Source of the DNA: Flavobacterium sp. 5 | Lineage (GTDB): Bacteria; Bacteroidota; Bacteroidia; Flavobacteriales; Flavobacteriaceae | Assembly: GCF_002813295.1 (NCBI RefSeq) | Contig: NZ_PHUE01000001.1 | Location: 3,596,001-3,660,000, forward strand | Reading direction: 5' to 3' | DNA length: 64,000 nt | Shown: positions 16,530-26,112 of the stretch, piece by piece | How the letters are laid out: each line of letters begins with the position of its first letter | Numbering within the stretch: the first letter of the stretch is position 1 | Notes under the pieces: model-generated | What the model was told of the DNA's origin: nothing | Databases searched by the model: none | The model's input: only the letters and a program-made list of their open reading frames with translations | Made by a program: the position numbers and the translations under genes

Positions 16530-18398
16530 ATGAACACAAAAAAAATAGTAATGACAGTAGTAGGTATTTTGCTTATAACTGCAGGATGTAAAACTAAAGA
16601 TGTAAAAATGAGTGTACAAAAGAAAGAAGTTGTTTCCGAAAATAAGGCGGTAGTGTATCAGGTTTTTACTCGATTATTTGGCAATAAAAATACAACTAAT
16701 AAACCTTGGGGAACCATTGAGGAAAATGGAGTTGGGAAATTTAATGATTTTACAGACAAAGCACTTCAGGAAATAAAAGATCTTGGAGTTACGCATATTT
16801 GGTATACAGGAGTTCCGCATCATGCTGTGATACGAGATTATACTGCAATAGGAGTTTCAAATGATGATCCTGAAGTAGTGAAAGGGAGAGCTGGTTCTCC
16901 TTATGCTGTTAAAGATTATTATAATGTTAACCCGGATTTAGCAGTAAATCCAGAAAAACGCTTAGAAGAATTTGAGGCTTTGATTAAACGTACTCATAAA
17001 GCAAATCTTAAAGTAATTATTGATATAGTTCCTAATCATATTGCCCGTAAGTATGAAGGTAAAACGAATCCAAAAGGTGTAAGAGATTTTGGTGCCGATG
17101 ATGATGTTACTGTTGAATATAAAAGAGATAATAATTTTTATTACATCCCAAATACTCCATTCCAATTGCCTGATGGTGATAAACCTTTAAATGGTGAACG
17201 CAATCCTTTGATTGACGGGAAATTTGATGAGAATCCTGCGAAATGGACAGGGAATGGATCTAGAATGGCAAAGCCTGATAAAAATGACTGGTACGAAACA
17301 GTAAAAGTAAATTATGGTATTCGACCAGATGGTTCGAAAGATTTTCCGGAATTACCTACAGGATTTGATAAACTTTCCTATAAAGAACATTTTGACTTTT
17401 GGAAAGACAAAAGTGTACCAAGTTCTTGGATCAAATTTAGAGATATTGCTTTGTACTGGACTGCCAAAGGTGTAGATGGTTTTAGATATGATATGGCGGA
17501 AATGGTTCCTTATGAGTTTTGGAGTTATATGAATTCGTCAATAAAAAATGCAAATCCGGATGCTTTTCTAATAGCAGAGGTTTACAATCCAAAAGAATAT
17601 CGCAATTATATTCATTTAGGAAAAATGGATTATTTGTATGATAAAGTAGAAACCTATGATAAATTGAAAGACATTATTCAAGGAAAAACACCTCCAGATG
17701 GTTTGTCTTATATTCAAAAAGGATTAGCAGATATTGATGTTCATATGCTGAAGTTTTTAGATAATCATGACGAGCAACGATTGGCAAGTCCAGAATTTGC
17801 AGGTTCTGCAGAAAAAGGAAAACCAATGATGGTTGTTTCTGCGATGATAACTTCGGCGCCAATTATGATTTATTTTGGTCAAGAAGTAGGGGAGGCTGGT
17901 AATGAAAATGGAGGATTTGGTTCTCATTCTAGGACTTCAATTTTTGATTATGTAGGAGTTCCAAATCATCAAAGGTGGATGAATAATGGCGCTTTTGATG
18001 GAGAGAAACTTACACAAAGCGAAAAAGAACTGCGTGATTTTTATAAAAGAGTATTAAGCTTTTCTGCCAAAAGTCCAGCAGTAATGGGGGAGTTTCAAGA
18101 CCTTCAGGAAGTAAATCGTCAAGCTGGACTTGGATATGATCCTAATCATGTATATTCATTTGTTCGCTGGTCAGATAATCAAAGATTAATTGTACTTACT
18201 AATTTTTCTTCTGAAGTTACTAATATTTTTGAATTAAAAATCCCTGTAGATATTATTACTAAATGGAATTTGAAAGATGGTAATTACACCATCAAAGATC
18301 AATTATATGGGAGTACTATTCAGTTAATAGTTGTAAATGGCGAGGGAAAATCAAGAATTTCAATTAAACCTTTGGAATCCTTTATCTACCAATTGTAA
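16530..18398 (+). CDS. GH13 alpha-amylase family lipoprotein
   Basis: A 622-residue glycoside hydrolase of the alpha-glucan-acting family. The lipobox is ITAGC near residue 20. The four GH13 regions are present: DIVPNH (165-170), DGFRYDMAE with nucleophile D321 and R319, acid/base E350 in IAEVY, and DNHDEQ with D414. A C-terminal beta domain ends the protein. It should act on starch or glycogen oligosaccharides from the outer periplasmic face or cell surface. The gene is solitary, without susC/susD neighbours, so it is not part of a canonical utilisation locus. The 288-bp upstream gap is AT-rich with no clear element. Confidence 0.92.
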   Translation: MNTKKIVMTVVGILLITAGCKTKDVKMSVQKKEVVSENKAVVYQVFTRLFGNKNTTNKPWGTIEENGVGKFNDFTDKALQEIKDLGVTHIWYTGVPHHAVIRDYTAIGVSNDDPEVVKGRAGSPYAVKDYYNVNPDLAVNPEKRLEEFEALIKRTHKANLKVIIDIVPNHIARKYEGKTNPKGVRDFGADDDVTVEYKRDNNFYYIPNTPFQLPDGDKPLNGERNPLIDGKFDENPAKWTGNGSRMAKPDKNDWYETVKVNYGIRPDGSKDFPELPTGFDKLSYKEHFDFWKDKSVPSSWIKFRDIALYWTAKGVDGFRYDMAEMVPYEFWSYMNSSIKNANPDAFLIAEVYNPKEYRNYIHLGKMDYLYDKVETYDKLKDIIQGKTPPDGLSYIQKGLADIDVHMLKFLDNHDEQRLASPEFAGSAEKGKPMMVVSAMITSAPIMIYFGQEVGEAGNENGGFGSHSRTSIFDYVGVPNHQRWMNNGAFDGEKLTQSEKELRDFYKRVLSFSAKSPAVMGEFQDLQEVNRQAGLGYDPNHVYSFVRWSDNQRLIVLTNFSSEVTNIFELKIPVDIITKWNLKDGNYTIKDQLYGSTIQLIVVNGEGKSRISIKPLESFIYQL

Positions 18399-18432
18399 AT
18401 AATTAAAAAAGAAGTGATCTGTTTCTCTTTAG

Positions 18433-18536
18433 CCCCGATACAAGTGAAAATCCTTTTTGTTTTTTCTTTAAAAACAAAAAGATTGTAACGGATAGCGGGT
18501 ACTATACTTCTTGAAAATTATTGCTGTTAATGCTCC
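18433..18536. repeat. P repeat, copy 3
   Basis: Begins CCCCGATACAAGTG and ends TGCTCC. The hairpin is CTTTTTGTTTTT paired with AAAAACAAAAAG, a perfect 12-bp stem. Its sequence is unrelated to the GC-rich stem of copies 1 and 2, yet it sits at the same place between ATC and ATTGTAACGGATAGCGGG. It occupies the intergenic region between a GH13 gene and a convergent lipoprotein gene. Confidence 0.7.
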
Positions 18537-18543
18537 AAAAATA

Positions 18544-18582
18544 AGAAAGGCTGTTTCATACAATTGATGAAACAGCCTTTCT
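18544..18582. terminator. bidirectional terminator between GH13 and LVIVD genes
   Basis: Perfect 16-bp stem AGAAAGGCTGTTTCAT with a 7-nt loop and its complement at 18567-18582. It lies between two convergent stop codons. Confidence 0.75.
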
Positions 18583-18603
18583 GTTTATAGTACTTCGAAA
18601 CTA

Positions 18604-20205
18604 TTATTTCAACTTATTCATTGTATCGGTAAAATCTCCTGAAATGGTTACACCATTGTTTTTGGTAACATTTCCATAAACCGTGATAGAAGAGCCTGAA
18701 GCAAATTCTACACGAGCACCACTGTTTAGGATAAGGTTTCCGTAAATTAGAATACTACCATCTATTTTTAGCGTACCATTTACATTAAGAGATAAATAAG
18801 GATTGTTGTAATTTCCTTGTGCCATTGAACCTTTCATGGTAAAGACACCTCCGCTATTAATATTTATTCCTTGAGCTACTGAAAGCGAACCACAGAATGT
18901 TAAGTTTTGATTTACGTTTATTCCTTGTAGTGAAGCAGCACCTTGATAACTTAAGTTTTCACCTGAATTAACATTTAGCCAATCTCCACCTTTGTATGTT
19001 GGAAAACTTGTACAGTTAATTGAAGCCGATAGCTTTTTAATAATTTTTAAACCTCCGGTTCCTGTGGCAACAAAAATATAATCGCCAACACTTTTTACAT
19101 AATTGGCAGAACCTCCTAAATAAATACTCCCTAATGAAACTAAAGTGTTATTCAAGTTTTTGTAAACGGCTATTCCTGCGGCACCATTTGCACTATATAC
19201 ATAATCACCATTTACCGAAACGGCATTCGTAACTATATCTTCTTGATTTATATTTGTGATTCCTGTAGGTAAAGCCAAGGTTTGTAATAAACTTCCAGTT
19301 GAGTTAAAGACTTTCAAACCGCTATATCCATCTGCTACTAGTAAATTTGAGCCTTGAAAATCAATTGTTCTTTTGGCATCTGGAACATCAGTTGATGTAG
19401 TAATTGATGAAACTAAAGCCATTGTGTCAGAGTTGTAAATTTTGATGCCTTCAGTACCACTAAGGACAACTACTTTATTAGTGATATAACCCAAAGCTCT
19501 TAAATCGGCAATTGATATAGATGTATTTATTTCATTTGTTGAGTTATTGATTTTAGCTAAAACTCCGTTATTTCCAGAAATTGTAAAATAATTTGAATTA
19601 GCAATAGCTACACCTGTACCAACATTTCCAGTTAAAGAAACACGCGAATAATCATTGGTTAATAATCCGTTTTGTAAAGGCATTTTTCCAACAAATGCTG
19701 AAGAAGTTAATTCTGGATTTGCATCTTTGCTTGTAGCTCCAGAGATATATAGGATACCATTATTGTAAACAACGGTACTAATGTCAGTATTTGGTAATAT
19801 TGCCTGAACTACTAATTTAGGATTATTTGGTTGTGAAATGTCAATTACGTCAATTCCTCCCAAATAGGTTTCTCCTTGCGTATTGTATGAAACATATGCA
19901 TAATTATCTTTTACATCTACATGTGTAGCGGTAAGTTTTTTTCCATCATAAGTTGGAGAATTTACTTCTGCCAATAATGACATCGGGAAATTATCCGTTC
20001 CTTGTATTGCTGTATTTCTGGAAGTTAATTTTGAGGTTGTTAATGTAATAACACCAGAATTGGAATAATCCATTCGATTTGACAATTCCGTAGTGTTTGA
20101 ATTTAAGACTACTTTTGATTCATTGCTCGTAGTGGTATCATCTGATTGACAGGCTTGTAATAGAGTAATAATTATTAAAAATAATGCAAAAAGATTCTTT
20201 TTCAT
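18604..20205 (-). CDS. LVIVD-repeat surface lipoprotein
   Basis: About 533 residues starting MKKNLFALFLIIITLLQAC, a type II signal peptide. The residues after the lipidated Cys are QSDD, which matches the acidic surface-export signal known for Bacteroidetes lipoproteins. The middle part has LVIVD-like beta-propeller blades (for example GGIDVIDISQPNNPKLV and GLKVFNSTG). The C-terminal ~120 residues form repetitive short strands (GGVFTMKGS, GTLKIDGS, GSSITVYGN) suggesting a beta-helix. I chose the ATG at 20205; an in-frame TTG at 20229 would add eight residues ahead of the signal peptide. The ligand is unknown. Confidence 0.8.
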   Translation of the reverse strand: MKKNLFALFLIIITLLQACQSDDTTTSNESKVVLNSNTTELSNRMDYSNSGVITLTTSKLTSRNTAIQGTDNFPMSLLAEVNSPTYDGKKLTATHVDVKDNYAYVSYNTQGETYLGGIDVIDISQPNNPKLVVQAILPNTDISTVVYNNGILYISGATSKDANPELTSSAFVGKMPLQNGLLTNDYSRVSLTGNVGTGVAIANSNYFTISGNNGVLAKINNSTNEINTSISIADLRALGYITNKVVVLSGTEGIKIYNSDTMALVSSITTSTDVPDAKRTIDFQGSNLLVADGYSGLKVFNSTGSLLQTLALPTGITNINQEDIVTNAVSVNGDYVYSANGAAGIAVYKNLNNTLVSLGSIYLGGSANYVKSVGDYIFVATGTGGLKIIKKLSASINCTSFPTYKGGDWLNVNSGENLSYQGAASLQGINVNQNLTFCGSLSVAQGININSGGVFTMKGSMAQGNYNNPYLSLNVNGTLKIDGSILIYGNLILNSGARVEFASGSSITVYGNVTKNNGVTISGDFTDTMNKLK

Positions 20206-20358
20206 TTTATATTGTTTTTTGAGTGACAAAATTACAACATGAAATTTCTATAACTTAAAGATTATCAGTGTTTAACTAATTTAAGATTGTTTTTAAAGAT
20301 GGTATCTGTTAAAATTTTATTTTTCAAGGCATTTTAACATAAAGAAAGCTTTATACGC

Positions 20359-20387
20359 AAAAAAGATCTCTATGAGAGATCTTTTTT
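20359..20387 (-). terminator. terminator of the cdsA-psd-ACBP-SOD operon
   Basis: AAAAAAGATCTCT (20359-20371), loop ATG, complement AGAGATCTTTTTT (20375-20387), about 50 nt past the SOD stop codon. Confidence 0.75.
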
Positions 20388-20438
20388 TAATATTTTGAAT
20401 ATTTAATTTTGATAAGCTGAATTAATGTCTAATTAAAG

Positions 20439-21218
20439 TTACTTTTTGAAAGTAGCTCTGTAATTATCATTTACCTTTTCCCAGTTGACTATATTGAAAA
20501 ACGCATCTATATAGTTTTTCTTTTTGTATTGATAATCTAGAAAGTAAGCGTGCTCCCAAAGATCAATTCCTAAAATAGGTGTTCCGTGGAATCCTACAAC
20601 AGGTGCATATGTCATTAATGGATTGTCTTGATTTTGTGTAGTTGTTAATTGGAGTACTCCAGTTTTATCAACTACTAACCATACCCAACCTGATCCAAAT
20701 TGCTTTATTGCGGTTTCTTTAAATAAAGTTTTAAAATTAGAAAAAGAACCAAAATCCTTATTGATACTTGATGCCAATGTGTCTATTGGCTCGCCTCCTG
20801 CTTTTGGTGAAATAGTTTTGAAATATAAACTATGATTATAATATCCTCCTGCATTATTACGTATTATGGGATCATTAATATCTAATGTTTTTAAAAGATC
20901 TTCTATAGTAAGGTTTTCAAATTTTGTACCTAAAACGGCTTTGTTAAGATTATTGGTAAAATATAAATAATGTTTACCATAATGAGATTCTAATGTTAAA
21001 GCCGATATATCTGGGGCTAAATCTTCATATCCAAAAGCAATTTTTTCCATTTGAAATGAACCTTCTGCGGCTTTGACATCATTTGGATTGCCTATTTTTA
21101 TTTTTTCTTGTACTGTTGGTAATGGAACTTCTACAACCTCAGTCATTTTTTTTTCATTACAAGAAATTAAGACCAAAATAAAGAGCAAATTTGCTAAGAT
21201 AAAAGTGTTTTTTTTCAT
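20439..21218 (-). CDS. superoxide dismutase, Mn-type, predicted lipoprotein
   Basis: A 259-residue Fe/Mn superoxide dismutase, which converts superoxide to O2 and H2O2. Unlike the usual ~200-residue cytosolic enzyme, it has a lipoprotein signal (LISC, C20) and a ~35-residue linker, so it should sit outside the cytoplasmic membrane. All four metal ligands are visible: His in ESHYGKHY, His in GGYYNHSLYF, and Asp and His in DLWEHAY. The Gly-rich GGYYNH plus Gln in TQNQDNPLM indicates a Mn or cambialistic enzyme rather than a Fe enzyme. It is the last gene of a phospholipid operon, 13 nt after ACBP. Confidence 0.9.
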   Translation of the reverse strand: MKKNTFILANLLFILVLISCNEKKMTEVVEVPLPTVQEKIKIGNPNDVKAAEGSFQMEKIAFGYEDLAPDISALTLESHYGKHYLYFTNNLNKAVLGTKFENLTIEDLLKTLDINDPIIRNNAGGYYNHSLYFKTISPKAGGEPIDTLASSINKDFGSFSNFKTLFKETAIKQFGSGWVWLVVDKTGVLQLTTTQNQDNPLMTYAPVVGFHGTPILGIDLWEHAYFLDYQYKKKNYIDAFFNIVNWEKVNDNYRATFKK

Positions 21219-21231
21219 GAAAATAATACTA

Positions 21232-21498
21232 TTACTTTATTAGGGAATGAATTAATTTGATATATTTTTTTTTAGCTTCATCTTGTGTAAGATGGCTAAT
21301 TTGAATCCAAGCATTTGTTTTGAATGCATTTCTTAAATCAGAATTGTCTGTAACTGTAAAGTTGCTTTTGTCAAATGTCGCCTGTTTGTAAAAGGCATAA
21401 AGACGTAATTGTACATCTTGAGGCAAAGATGCTTGTGTCATAAAAGAAGCAATTTCCACTGCTTCTTGAAATCGTTTGTCTAAATCTTCTTCAATCAT
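21232..21498 (-). CDS. acyl-CoA-binding protein
   Basis: An 88-residue ACBP of four helices, full length for the family. The typical core RLYAFYKQAT (about residues 27-36) and the lysine-containing acyl-CoA contacts near AWIQISHLTQDEAKKKYIKL are visible. It binds long-chain acyl-CoA thioesters in the cytoplasm. Its ATG overlaps the psd stop by one base, so it is translationally coupled. Its place between phospholipid synthesis genes suggests that it buffers acyl chains for membrane lipid synthesis. Confidence 0.88.
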   Translation of the reverse strand: MIEEDLDKRFQEAVEIASFMTQASLPQDVQLRLYAFYKQATFDKSNFTVTDNSDLRNAFKTNAWIQISHLTQDEAKKKYIKLIHSLIK

Positions 21499-22151
21499 TA
21501 AGCTTTAATTGCAATTATTGTTTTCCCTCCAATTGCTTTTTGATTTAATTCCACATTAATTGGAGTACCTAAAGGTAAAAAAATATCAACTCTTGATCCA
21601 AATTTAATAAAACCTGCATCAGTTCCTTGTACAACTTGCATTCCTTCTTGTGCATAATTTACTATACGCTTTGCTAATGCACCAGCAATCTGACGGTACA
21701 AAATAGCTCCAAAAGTTTGATTTTCTACAACAATGGTTGTTCTCTCATTTTCTTCACTAGCTTTTGGGTGCCAAGCTACAAGGAATTTACCAGGGTGGTA
21801 TTTGCTAAACTTTACAAGACCACTTATGGCATATCGTGTAACATGAACATTTATGGGAGACATAAATATTGAAACTTGAATCCTTTTGTCTTTAAAATAT
21901 TCGCTTTCAAATACCTCTTCTATAACGACTACTTTTCCGTCTACAGGAGCAATAATGTGATTTTCATTGATTTCTACAGTTCTTTTTGGATTTCTAAAAA
22001 ATTGCAAAATGATAATCAATAATAATAGTGTTACAATTTCAATAGTCATTTTGATCCATTCTGTTTGAATGAAATGATCTGATGCTAAGAAAATTACAGC
22101 AGTTACAATTGTACCTAATAAAATACTTTGAGTTCCTTCTTTATGAAACAT
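21498..22151 (-). CDS. psd: phosphatidylserine decarboxylase family protein
   Basis: A 217-residue short (PSD-A type) enzyme that makes phosphatidylethanolamine from phosphatidylserine with a self-generated pyruvoyl group. Cleavage occurs at the Gly-Ser of IKFGSRVDIFLP near residue 187. The conserved PVDGKV, HRF-equivalent MSPINVHVTR and the membrane helices at the N-terminus (about 10-50) are present. The start lies inside the end of cdsA (11-nt overlap) and the stop overlaps the ACBP start, so the three genes are tightly coupled. Confidence 0.93.
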   Translation of the reverse strand: MFHKEGTQSILLGTIVTAVIFLASDHFIQTEWIKMTIEIVTLLLLIIILQFFRNPKRTVEINENHIIAPVDGKVVVIEEVFESEYFKDKRIQVSIFMSPINVHVTRYAISGLVKFSKYHPGKFLVAWHPKASEENERTTIVVENQTFGAILYRQIAGALAKRIVNYAQEGMQVVQGTDAGFIKFGSRVDIFLPLGTPINVELNQKAIGGKTIIAIKA

Positions 22152-22992
22152 AATTTAAAATTTGATAAAATAAAAATATAATTGGTGCTACAAAGATAAC
22201 ACTATCTAGTCGATCTAGGATGCCTCCATGTCCAGGCATGATGTTTCCACTGTCTTTTTTTTCTGAAATTCGTTTAAATTTGGATTCTACTAAATCTCCA
22301 ATAGTTCCAAAAATGCCAACAATAGCAGCAATTATAAGCCAAATGTAAGTATTCTTATCTGGAAGCATTAAAAAATATTTTGAAATAAAATAACTTGCAA
22401 TTAATGCAAATCCAATACCGCCCAAGAATCCTTCAATGGTTTTTTTAGGAGAAATCCTTTCAAATAATTTATGTTTTCCAATTGATTTTCCAACCAAATA
22501 AGCAAAAGTATCATTGGTCCATATTAAAATAAAAATACTAATCAGGATATTTGGATTGTAACCTTTAATTCCAAAAGGTATTTTTGTGATAATAATAAAA
22601 GGCAGAACTATATAGCCAATTAAATAGGCGAATTTTGAAAATGAATCTACTTTTAAATTCTTGTTGTCGAATAGAAATACAATACACTTTAAAGAAACAA
22701 TAAGAGATAAAAATAATACGGCTAAATCAAAACTTCTATTATACCTTAGTATATATATAAAACCATCACTTTTTTCAGCTATTGCAATTTTATAAAAAAA
22801 GAAATAGAATAAACAAGCTATTATAATTGGAGCAATCTTGTTTAAGTGTACTAAATTGCAAAATTCACTTACTGCAATTAATAAAAAAACTCCAAATAGT
22901 ACAAAAAATGTTTCTATAGAGTATTGAATTGATGCTATTAGTAATAAAATATAAATAGCTCCAGATATTGATCTTTTTAGTGTTTCATTCAT
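22141..22992 (-). CDS. cdsA: phosphatidate cytidylyltransferase
   Basis: An integral membrane enzyme that forms CDP-diacylglycerol from phosphatidate and CTP, the branch point of bacterial phospholipid synthesis. The 283-residue protein has about eight membrane helices. The C-terminal CDS signature includes SKFKRISEKKDSGNIMPGHG followed by GILDRLDS (about residues 235-265), and the DTFAYLVGKSIGKHK loop is present. Its stop overlaps psd by 11 nt, and it begins one base after the LUD gene ends, so all are in one operon. Confidence 0.94.
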   Translation of the reverse strand: MNETLKRSISGAIYILLLIASIQYSIETFFVLFGVFLLIAVSEFCNLVHLNKIAPIIIACLFYFFFYKIAIAEKSDGFIYILRYNRSFDLAVLFLSLIVSLKCIVFLFDNKNLKVDSFSKFAYLIGYIVLPFIIITKIPFGIKGYNPNILISIFILIWTNDTFAYLVGKSIGKHKLFERISPKKTIEGFLGGIGFALIASYFISKYFLMLPDKNTYIWLIIAAIVGIFGTIGDLVESKFKRISEKKDSGNIMPGHGGILDRLDSVIFVAPIIFLFYQILNYVS

Positions 22993-22993
22993 T

Positions 22994-23596
22994 TTAAAGA
23001 TCTTCTAAAAGCAATAGATATAAATTTTTTGCAGAGCTTCCGTACTGAGTGAAATCTTCCTCCTTGGCTTTTTCAAAATATTTGATTGTTGTAATATTGG
23101 TTGGGTATTCTGTTAAATATTTTTTTCGAATAGCACTAAGTCCATCACTTTTGCCTTCAACGATTTGGCTAGTTTTTGCCAAAATAACTATATTGGCGGG
23201 TAAATCGTTGGGTTTTTTTTGTTTAATTTGATTAGATGAAAATAAAATTGACCCTTCTTCTGCTACTAGATTTTCACAACCTGATAATAAAAATTTAGGA
23301 TTAATATTTTGACCATAACTAAGTTTGTTTTCATCTAATAATAAAAACAGTTTAGGTTCGTAGCATAAAGCTTCGCATTCAAACCAATCATTTTCTTCAA
23401 GTATGTTTTCAAATTGTTCTTTTACTTCATTTAAATTTTCGCAGTATAAAAATTTTCCTCCATTTTTTTTAAAATTATAGATGAATTGTTCATCTAAAGG
23501 GGAGTTGATATCTGGATTAGGTCTATTTGAATTATCATTTCCACCTTCATCCGATGAAGGGGAATTAGAACCAAATAATTTTTTAAAAAGATTCAT
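22994..23596 (-). CDS. LUD domain-containing protein (LutC-like)
   Basis: A 200-residue protein of the LUD fold, related to LutC of lactate-utilisation iron-sulfur complexes. The pattern LVAEEGSILFSSNQ (about residues 111-124), NIVILAKTSQIVEG and the Ser-rich end GSSAKNLYLLLLEDL fit the family. No lutA or lutB neighbours are present. It has a Ser/Asn/Asp-rich N-terminal stretch (residues 10-33). It is the first gene of the cdsA-psd-ACBP-SOD run, with a one-base gap to cdsA and a hairpin upstream that separates it from ftsH. Its actual role here is unknown. Confidence 0.78.
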   Translation of the reverse strand: MNLFKKLFGSNSPSSDEGGNDNSNRPNPDINSPLDEQFIYNFKKNGGKFLYCENLNEVKEQFENILEENDWFECEALCYEPKLFLLLDENKLSYGQNINPKFLLSGCENLVAEEGSILFSSNQIKQKKPNDLPANIVILAKTSQIVEGKSDGLSAIRKKYLTEYPTNITTIKYFEKAKEEDFTQYGSSAKNLYLLLLEDL

Positions 23597-23644
23597 AATT
23601 TGTTAGTAATCGTTTTGTGTTACTTGAAAACGTTCAAAGATAAA

Positions 23645-23683
23645 AAAATCTTAATTCAAAACGTAGTTTTGAATTAAGATTTT
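23645..23683 (-). terminator. terminator after ftsH
   Basis: Perfect 18-bp stem (23645-23662 with 23666-23683) and a GTA loop, 21 nt beyond the ftsH stop. It starts AAAATCTTAATTC and ends GAATTAAGATTTT. Confidence 0.8.
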
Positions 23684-23704
23684 AAATATTTGTTAATTTT
23701 TAAA

Positions 23705-25630
23705 TTATGAAACTACTTCACCTAAGTTTTTGTCAAAAGTTCTTTTTCCAAATATAGCTTCTAAGTCATCTTTGAAGATTACTTCTTTTTCGATCAAGAT
23801 ATCAGCTAATTGATTTAACTTGTCTTTGTTTTCTTCTAAAATTTCAATTGCTCTTTTGTACTGTCCTTCAATTAATTCTGAAATTTCAGCATCAATTATT
23901 TTGGCTGTTTCATCAGAATATGGTTTAGAAAAACTGTATTCACTTTGTCCAGATGAATCATAATAGGTAACATTTCCTATTTTGTCATTCAAACCATAAA
24001 TAGTTACCATAGCACGTGCTTGACGCGTTACTTTTTCTAAATCACTAAGTGCTCCAGTCGAAATCCTGTCAAAAGTTACTTTCTCAGCTGCTCTTCCACC
24101 CATAGTAGCGCACATTTCGTCTAACATTTGATCAGTTCTTACGATCTGTCTTTCTTCTGGAAGATACCAGGCAGCTCCTAAACTTTGTCCACGAGGTACG
24201 ATAGTTACTTTGATAAGTGGCGCTGCATGTTCAAGCATCCAGCTTACAGTTGCATGACCTGCTTCGTGAATTGCAATTGCTCTTTTCTCTTCAGGAGTGA
24301 TGATTTTGTTTTTCTTTTCAAGACCACCAATAATTCTATCTACAGCATCAAGGAAATCTTGTTTGTCAACTGCTGTTTTATTGTTACGTGCTGCAATCAA
24401 GGCCGCTTCGTTACAAACATTAGCAATATCTGCTCCAGAAAAACCTGGAGTTTGTTTTGCAAGAAAATCAAGGTCAAGATTCTCTACTTTTTTGATTGGA
24501 GCTAAGTGAACCTGAAAAATTTCAGCTCTTTCACGAATATCTGGTAAGTCAACAAAAATTTGTCTGTCAAAACGTCCAGCACGCATTAAGGCTTTGTCTA
24601 GGACATCAGCTCTATTGGTTGCTGCTAAAACAATTACATTAGAATTAGTTCCAAAACCATCCATTTCAGTTAGTAATTGATTAAGAGTATTCTCTCTTTC
24701 GTCATTACCACCAGACATATTGCTTTTACCTCTAGCTCTACCAACAGCGTCAATTTCATCAATGAAAATAATTGCTGGAGATTTTTCTTTGGCTTGTTTA
24801 AAAAGATCACGTACACGTGAAGCGCCAACTCCTACGAACATTTCTACAAAATCAGAACCAGATAGAGAGAAGAAAGGTACTTGCGCTTCTCCTGCAACAG
24901 CTTTGGCTAATAAGGTTTTTCCTGTTCCTGGAGGTCCTACTAATAATGCTCCTTTGGGAATTTTACCTCCTAAATTAGTATATTTTTCAGGGTTTTTAAG
25001 GAATTCTACAATCTCTTGTATTTCTTCTTTAGCACCTTCTAATCCAGCTACGTCTTTAAATGTAGTTTTGATATCTGTTTTTTCATCAAAAAGTTTAGCT
25101 TTTGATTTTCCAATATTGAAAATTTGACCGCCTCCACCACCTGGGCCACCTGACATTTTTCTCATAATAAAGATCCAAACACCAATTATTATTATTATAG
25201 GTAATAGGCTTATTAATATATCTGTCCAATTGCTTTTTGGTAAAAAATTAAAATCTTTCAATTTGCCTTCAGCAACAGCTTTTTCCAATTTAGTTTGAAA
25301 AATTTGATCATTCCCTATGTCGAAAGAATAATGAGGTCCTTTGTTGGGTCTGTCTAATATGTCTTTAGCAACTTTTTTATGTTCAGGATCGCTTAGAGCT
25401 TTTTGATTTAAAAAAACTTCAGCTTCACTTTTATTATAAACAATTACCTTGTCAATTTGTCCTTTTTCTAAATAGGAATTAAATTTTGAAGATGTTAATT
25501 GAGCTGGCTCTTGAAAGTTTGATCCACCAGTTGCAAAACTTATTCCTAAAAAAATTAATATGATTGCAGTATATACTAACCAAGGACTTACCTTAAAATT
25601 ATTCGAATTTGGATTATTATCTTTAGCCAT
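23705..25630 (-). CDS. ftsH: ATP-dependent zinc metalloprotease FtsH
   Basis: A membrane-anchored AAA+ hexameric protease that degrades misfolded membrane proteins and regulatory proteins. The 641-residue protein has two membrane helices (about 15-33 and 138-156), with a periplasmic domain between them. Walker A GPPGTGKT is at 222-229, Walker B IIFIDEID ends at 284, the arginine-finger region is near 341-346, and the zinc site HEAGH is at 445-449. A Gly-rich linker (GGPGGGGG) sits at 161-168. Full length and intact. It is 15 nt after rsfS and followed by a strong terminator. Confidence 0.97.
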   Translation of the reverse strand: MAKDNNPNSNNFKVSPWLVYTAIILIFLGISFATGGSNFQEPAQLTSSKFNSYLEKGQIDKVIVYNKSEAEVFLNQKALSDPEHKKVAKDILDRPNKGPHYSFDIGNDQIFQTKLEKAVAEGKLKDFNFLPKSNWTDILISLLPIIIIIGVWIFIMRKMSGGPGGGGGQIFNIGKSKAKLFDEKTDIKTTFKDVAGLEGAKEEIQEIVEFLKNPEKYTNLGGKIPKGALLVGPPGTGKTLLAKAVAGEAQVPFFSLSGSDFVEMFVGVGASRVRDLFKQAKEKSPAIIFIDEIDAVGRARGKSNMSGGNDERENTLNQLLTEMDGFGTNSNVIVLAATNRADVLDKALMRAGRFDRQIFVDLPDIRERAEIFQVHLAPIKKVENLDLDFLAKQTPGFSGADIANVCNEAALIAARNNKTAVDKQDFLDAVDRIIGGLEKKNKIITPEEKRAIAIHEAGHATVSWMLEHAAPLIKVTIVPRGQSLGAAWYLPEERQIVRTDQMLDEMCATMGGRAAEKVTFDRISTGALSDLEKVTRQARAMVTIYGLNDKIGNVTYYDSSGQSEYSFSKPYSDETAKIIDAEISELIEGQYKRAIEILEENKDKLNQLADILIEKEVIFKDDLEAIFGKRTFDKNLGEVVS

Positions 25631-25645
25631 TAGAAAATTATTTCT

Positions 25646-26017
25646 TTAATATTTGTTTTCGATTTTAGTGATCTTAGCATCACCCCAAAGACTTTCTATG
25701 TTGTAATATTCACGGATATGTTTTTGAAATACGTGCACTACAATATGAACATAATCCATTAATACCCATTCGGCTACATCAGAACCTTCCACATGCCAAG
25801 GTTTGTCTTTTAAATCTTTAGAAACTGTTTTTTGAATTGAATTAACAATAGCATTCACTTGAGTATTTGAGTTACCATTGCATATTACAAAATAGTCACA
25901 AACAGCAGTGTCTATTTCTCTTAAATCTAGAATATCTATATCACTTCCTTTTACTTCTTCTATTCCTTTTATGATGTTTGCTAATAGAGCATCATTGTTT
26001 ATAGTCTTTTTCGCCAT
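25646..26017 (-). CDS. rsfS: ribosome silencing factor RsfS
   Basis: A 123-residue protein of the RsfS/Iojap family, which binds ribosomal protein uL14 and blocks subunit joining under poor growth conditions. The motifs DIDILDLREI, DYFVICNGNSNTQVNAI and WHVEG...WVLMDYVHIVVHVF are those of the family. It starts the rsfS-ftsH operon, a pairing usual in flavobacteria. It diverges from birA, with about 95 nt between the two start codons that must contain both promoters. Confidence 0.94.
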   Translation of the reverse strand: MAKKTINNDALLANIIKGIEEVKGSDIDILDLREIDTAVCDYFVICNGNSNTQVNAIVNSIQKTVSKDLKDKPWHVEGSDVAEWVLMDYVHIVVHVFQKHIREYYNIESLWGDAKITKIENKY

Positions 26018-26112
26018 TTATTTTTTTATATGAATTTGTAAAGTTACCATTTTTTGTGATTAATTTTGAACCTTAACATAATATTAAATTATGTTTTGCA
26101 AAATTAGGACAG

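Noticed and set aside
16962..17165. Minus-strand frame inside the GH13 gene
   Set aside because: Antisense to conserved GH13 region I; no support.
24185..25127. Several plus-strand open frames opposite ftsH
   Set aside because: They are antisense shadows of a highly conserved gene with no independent support.
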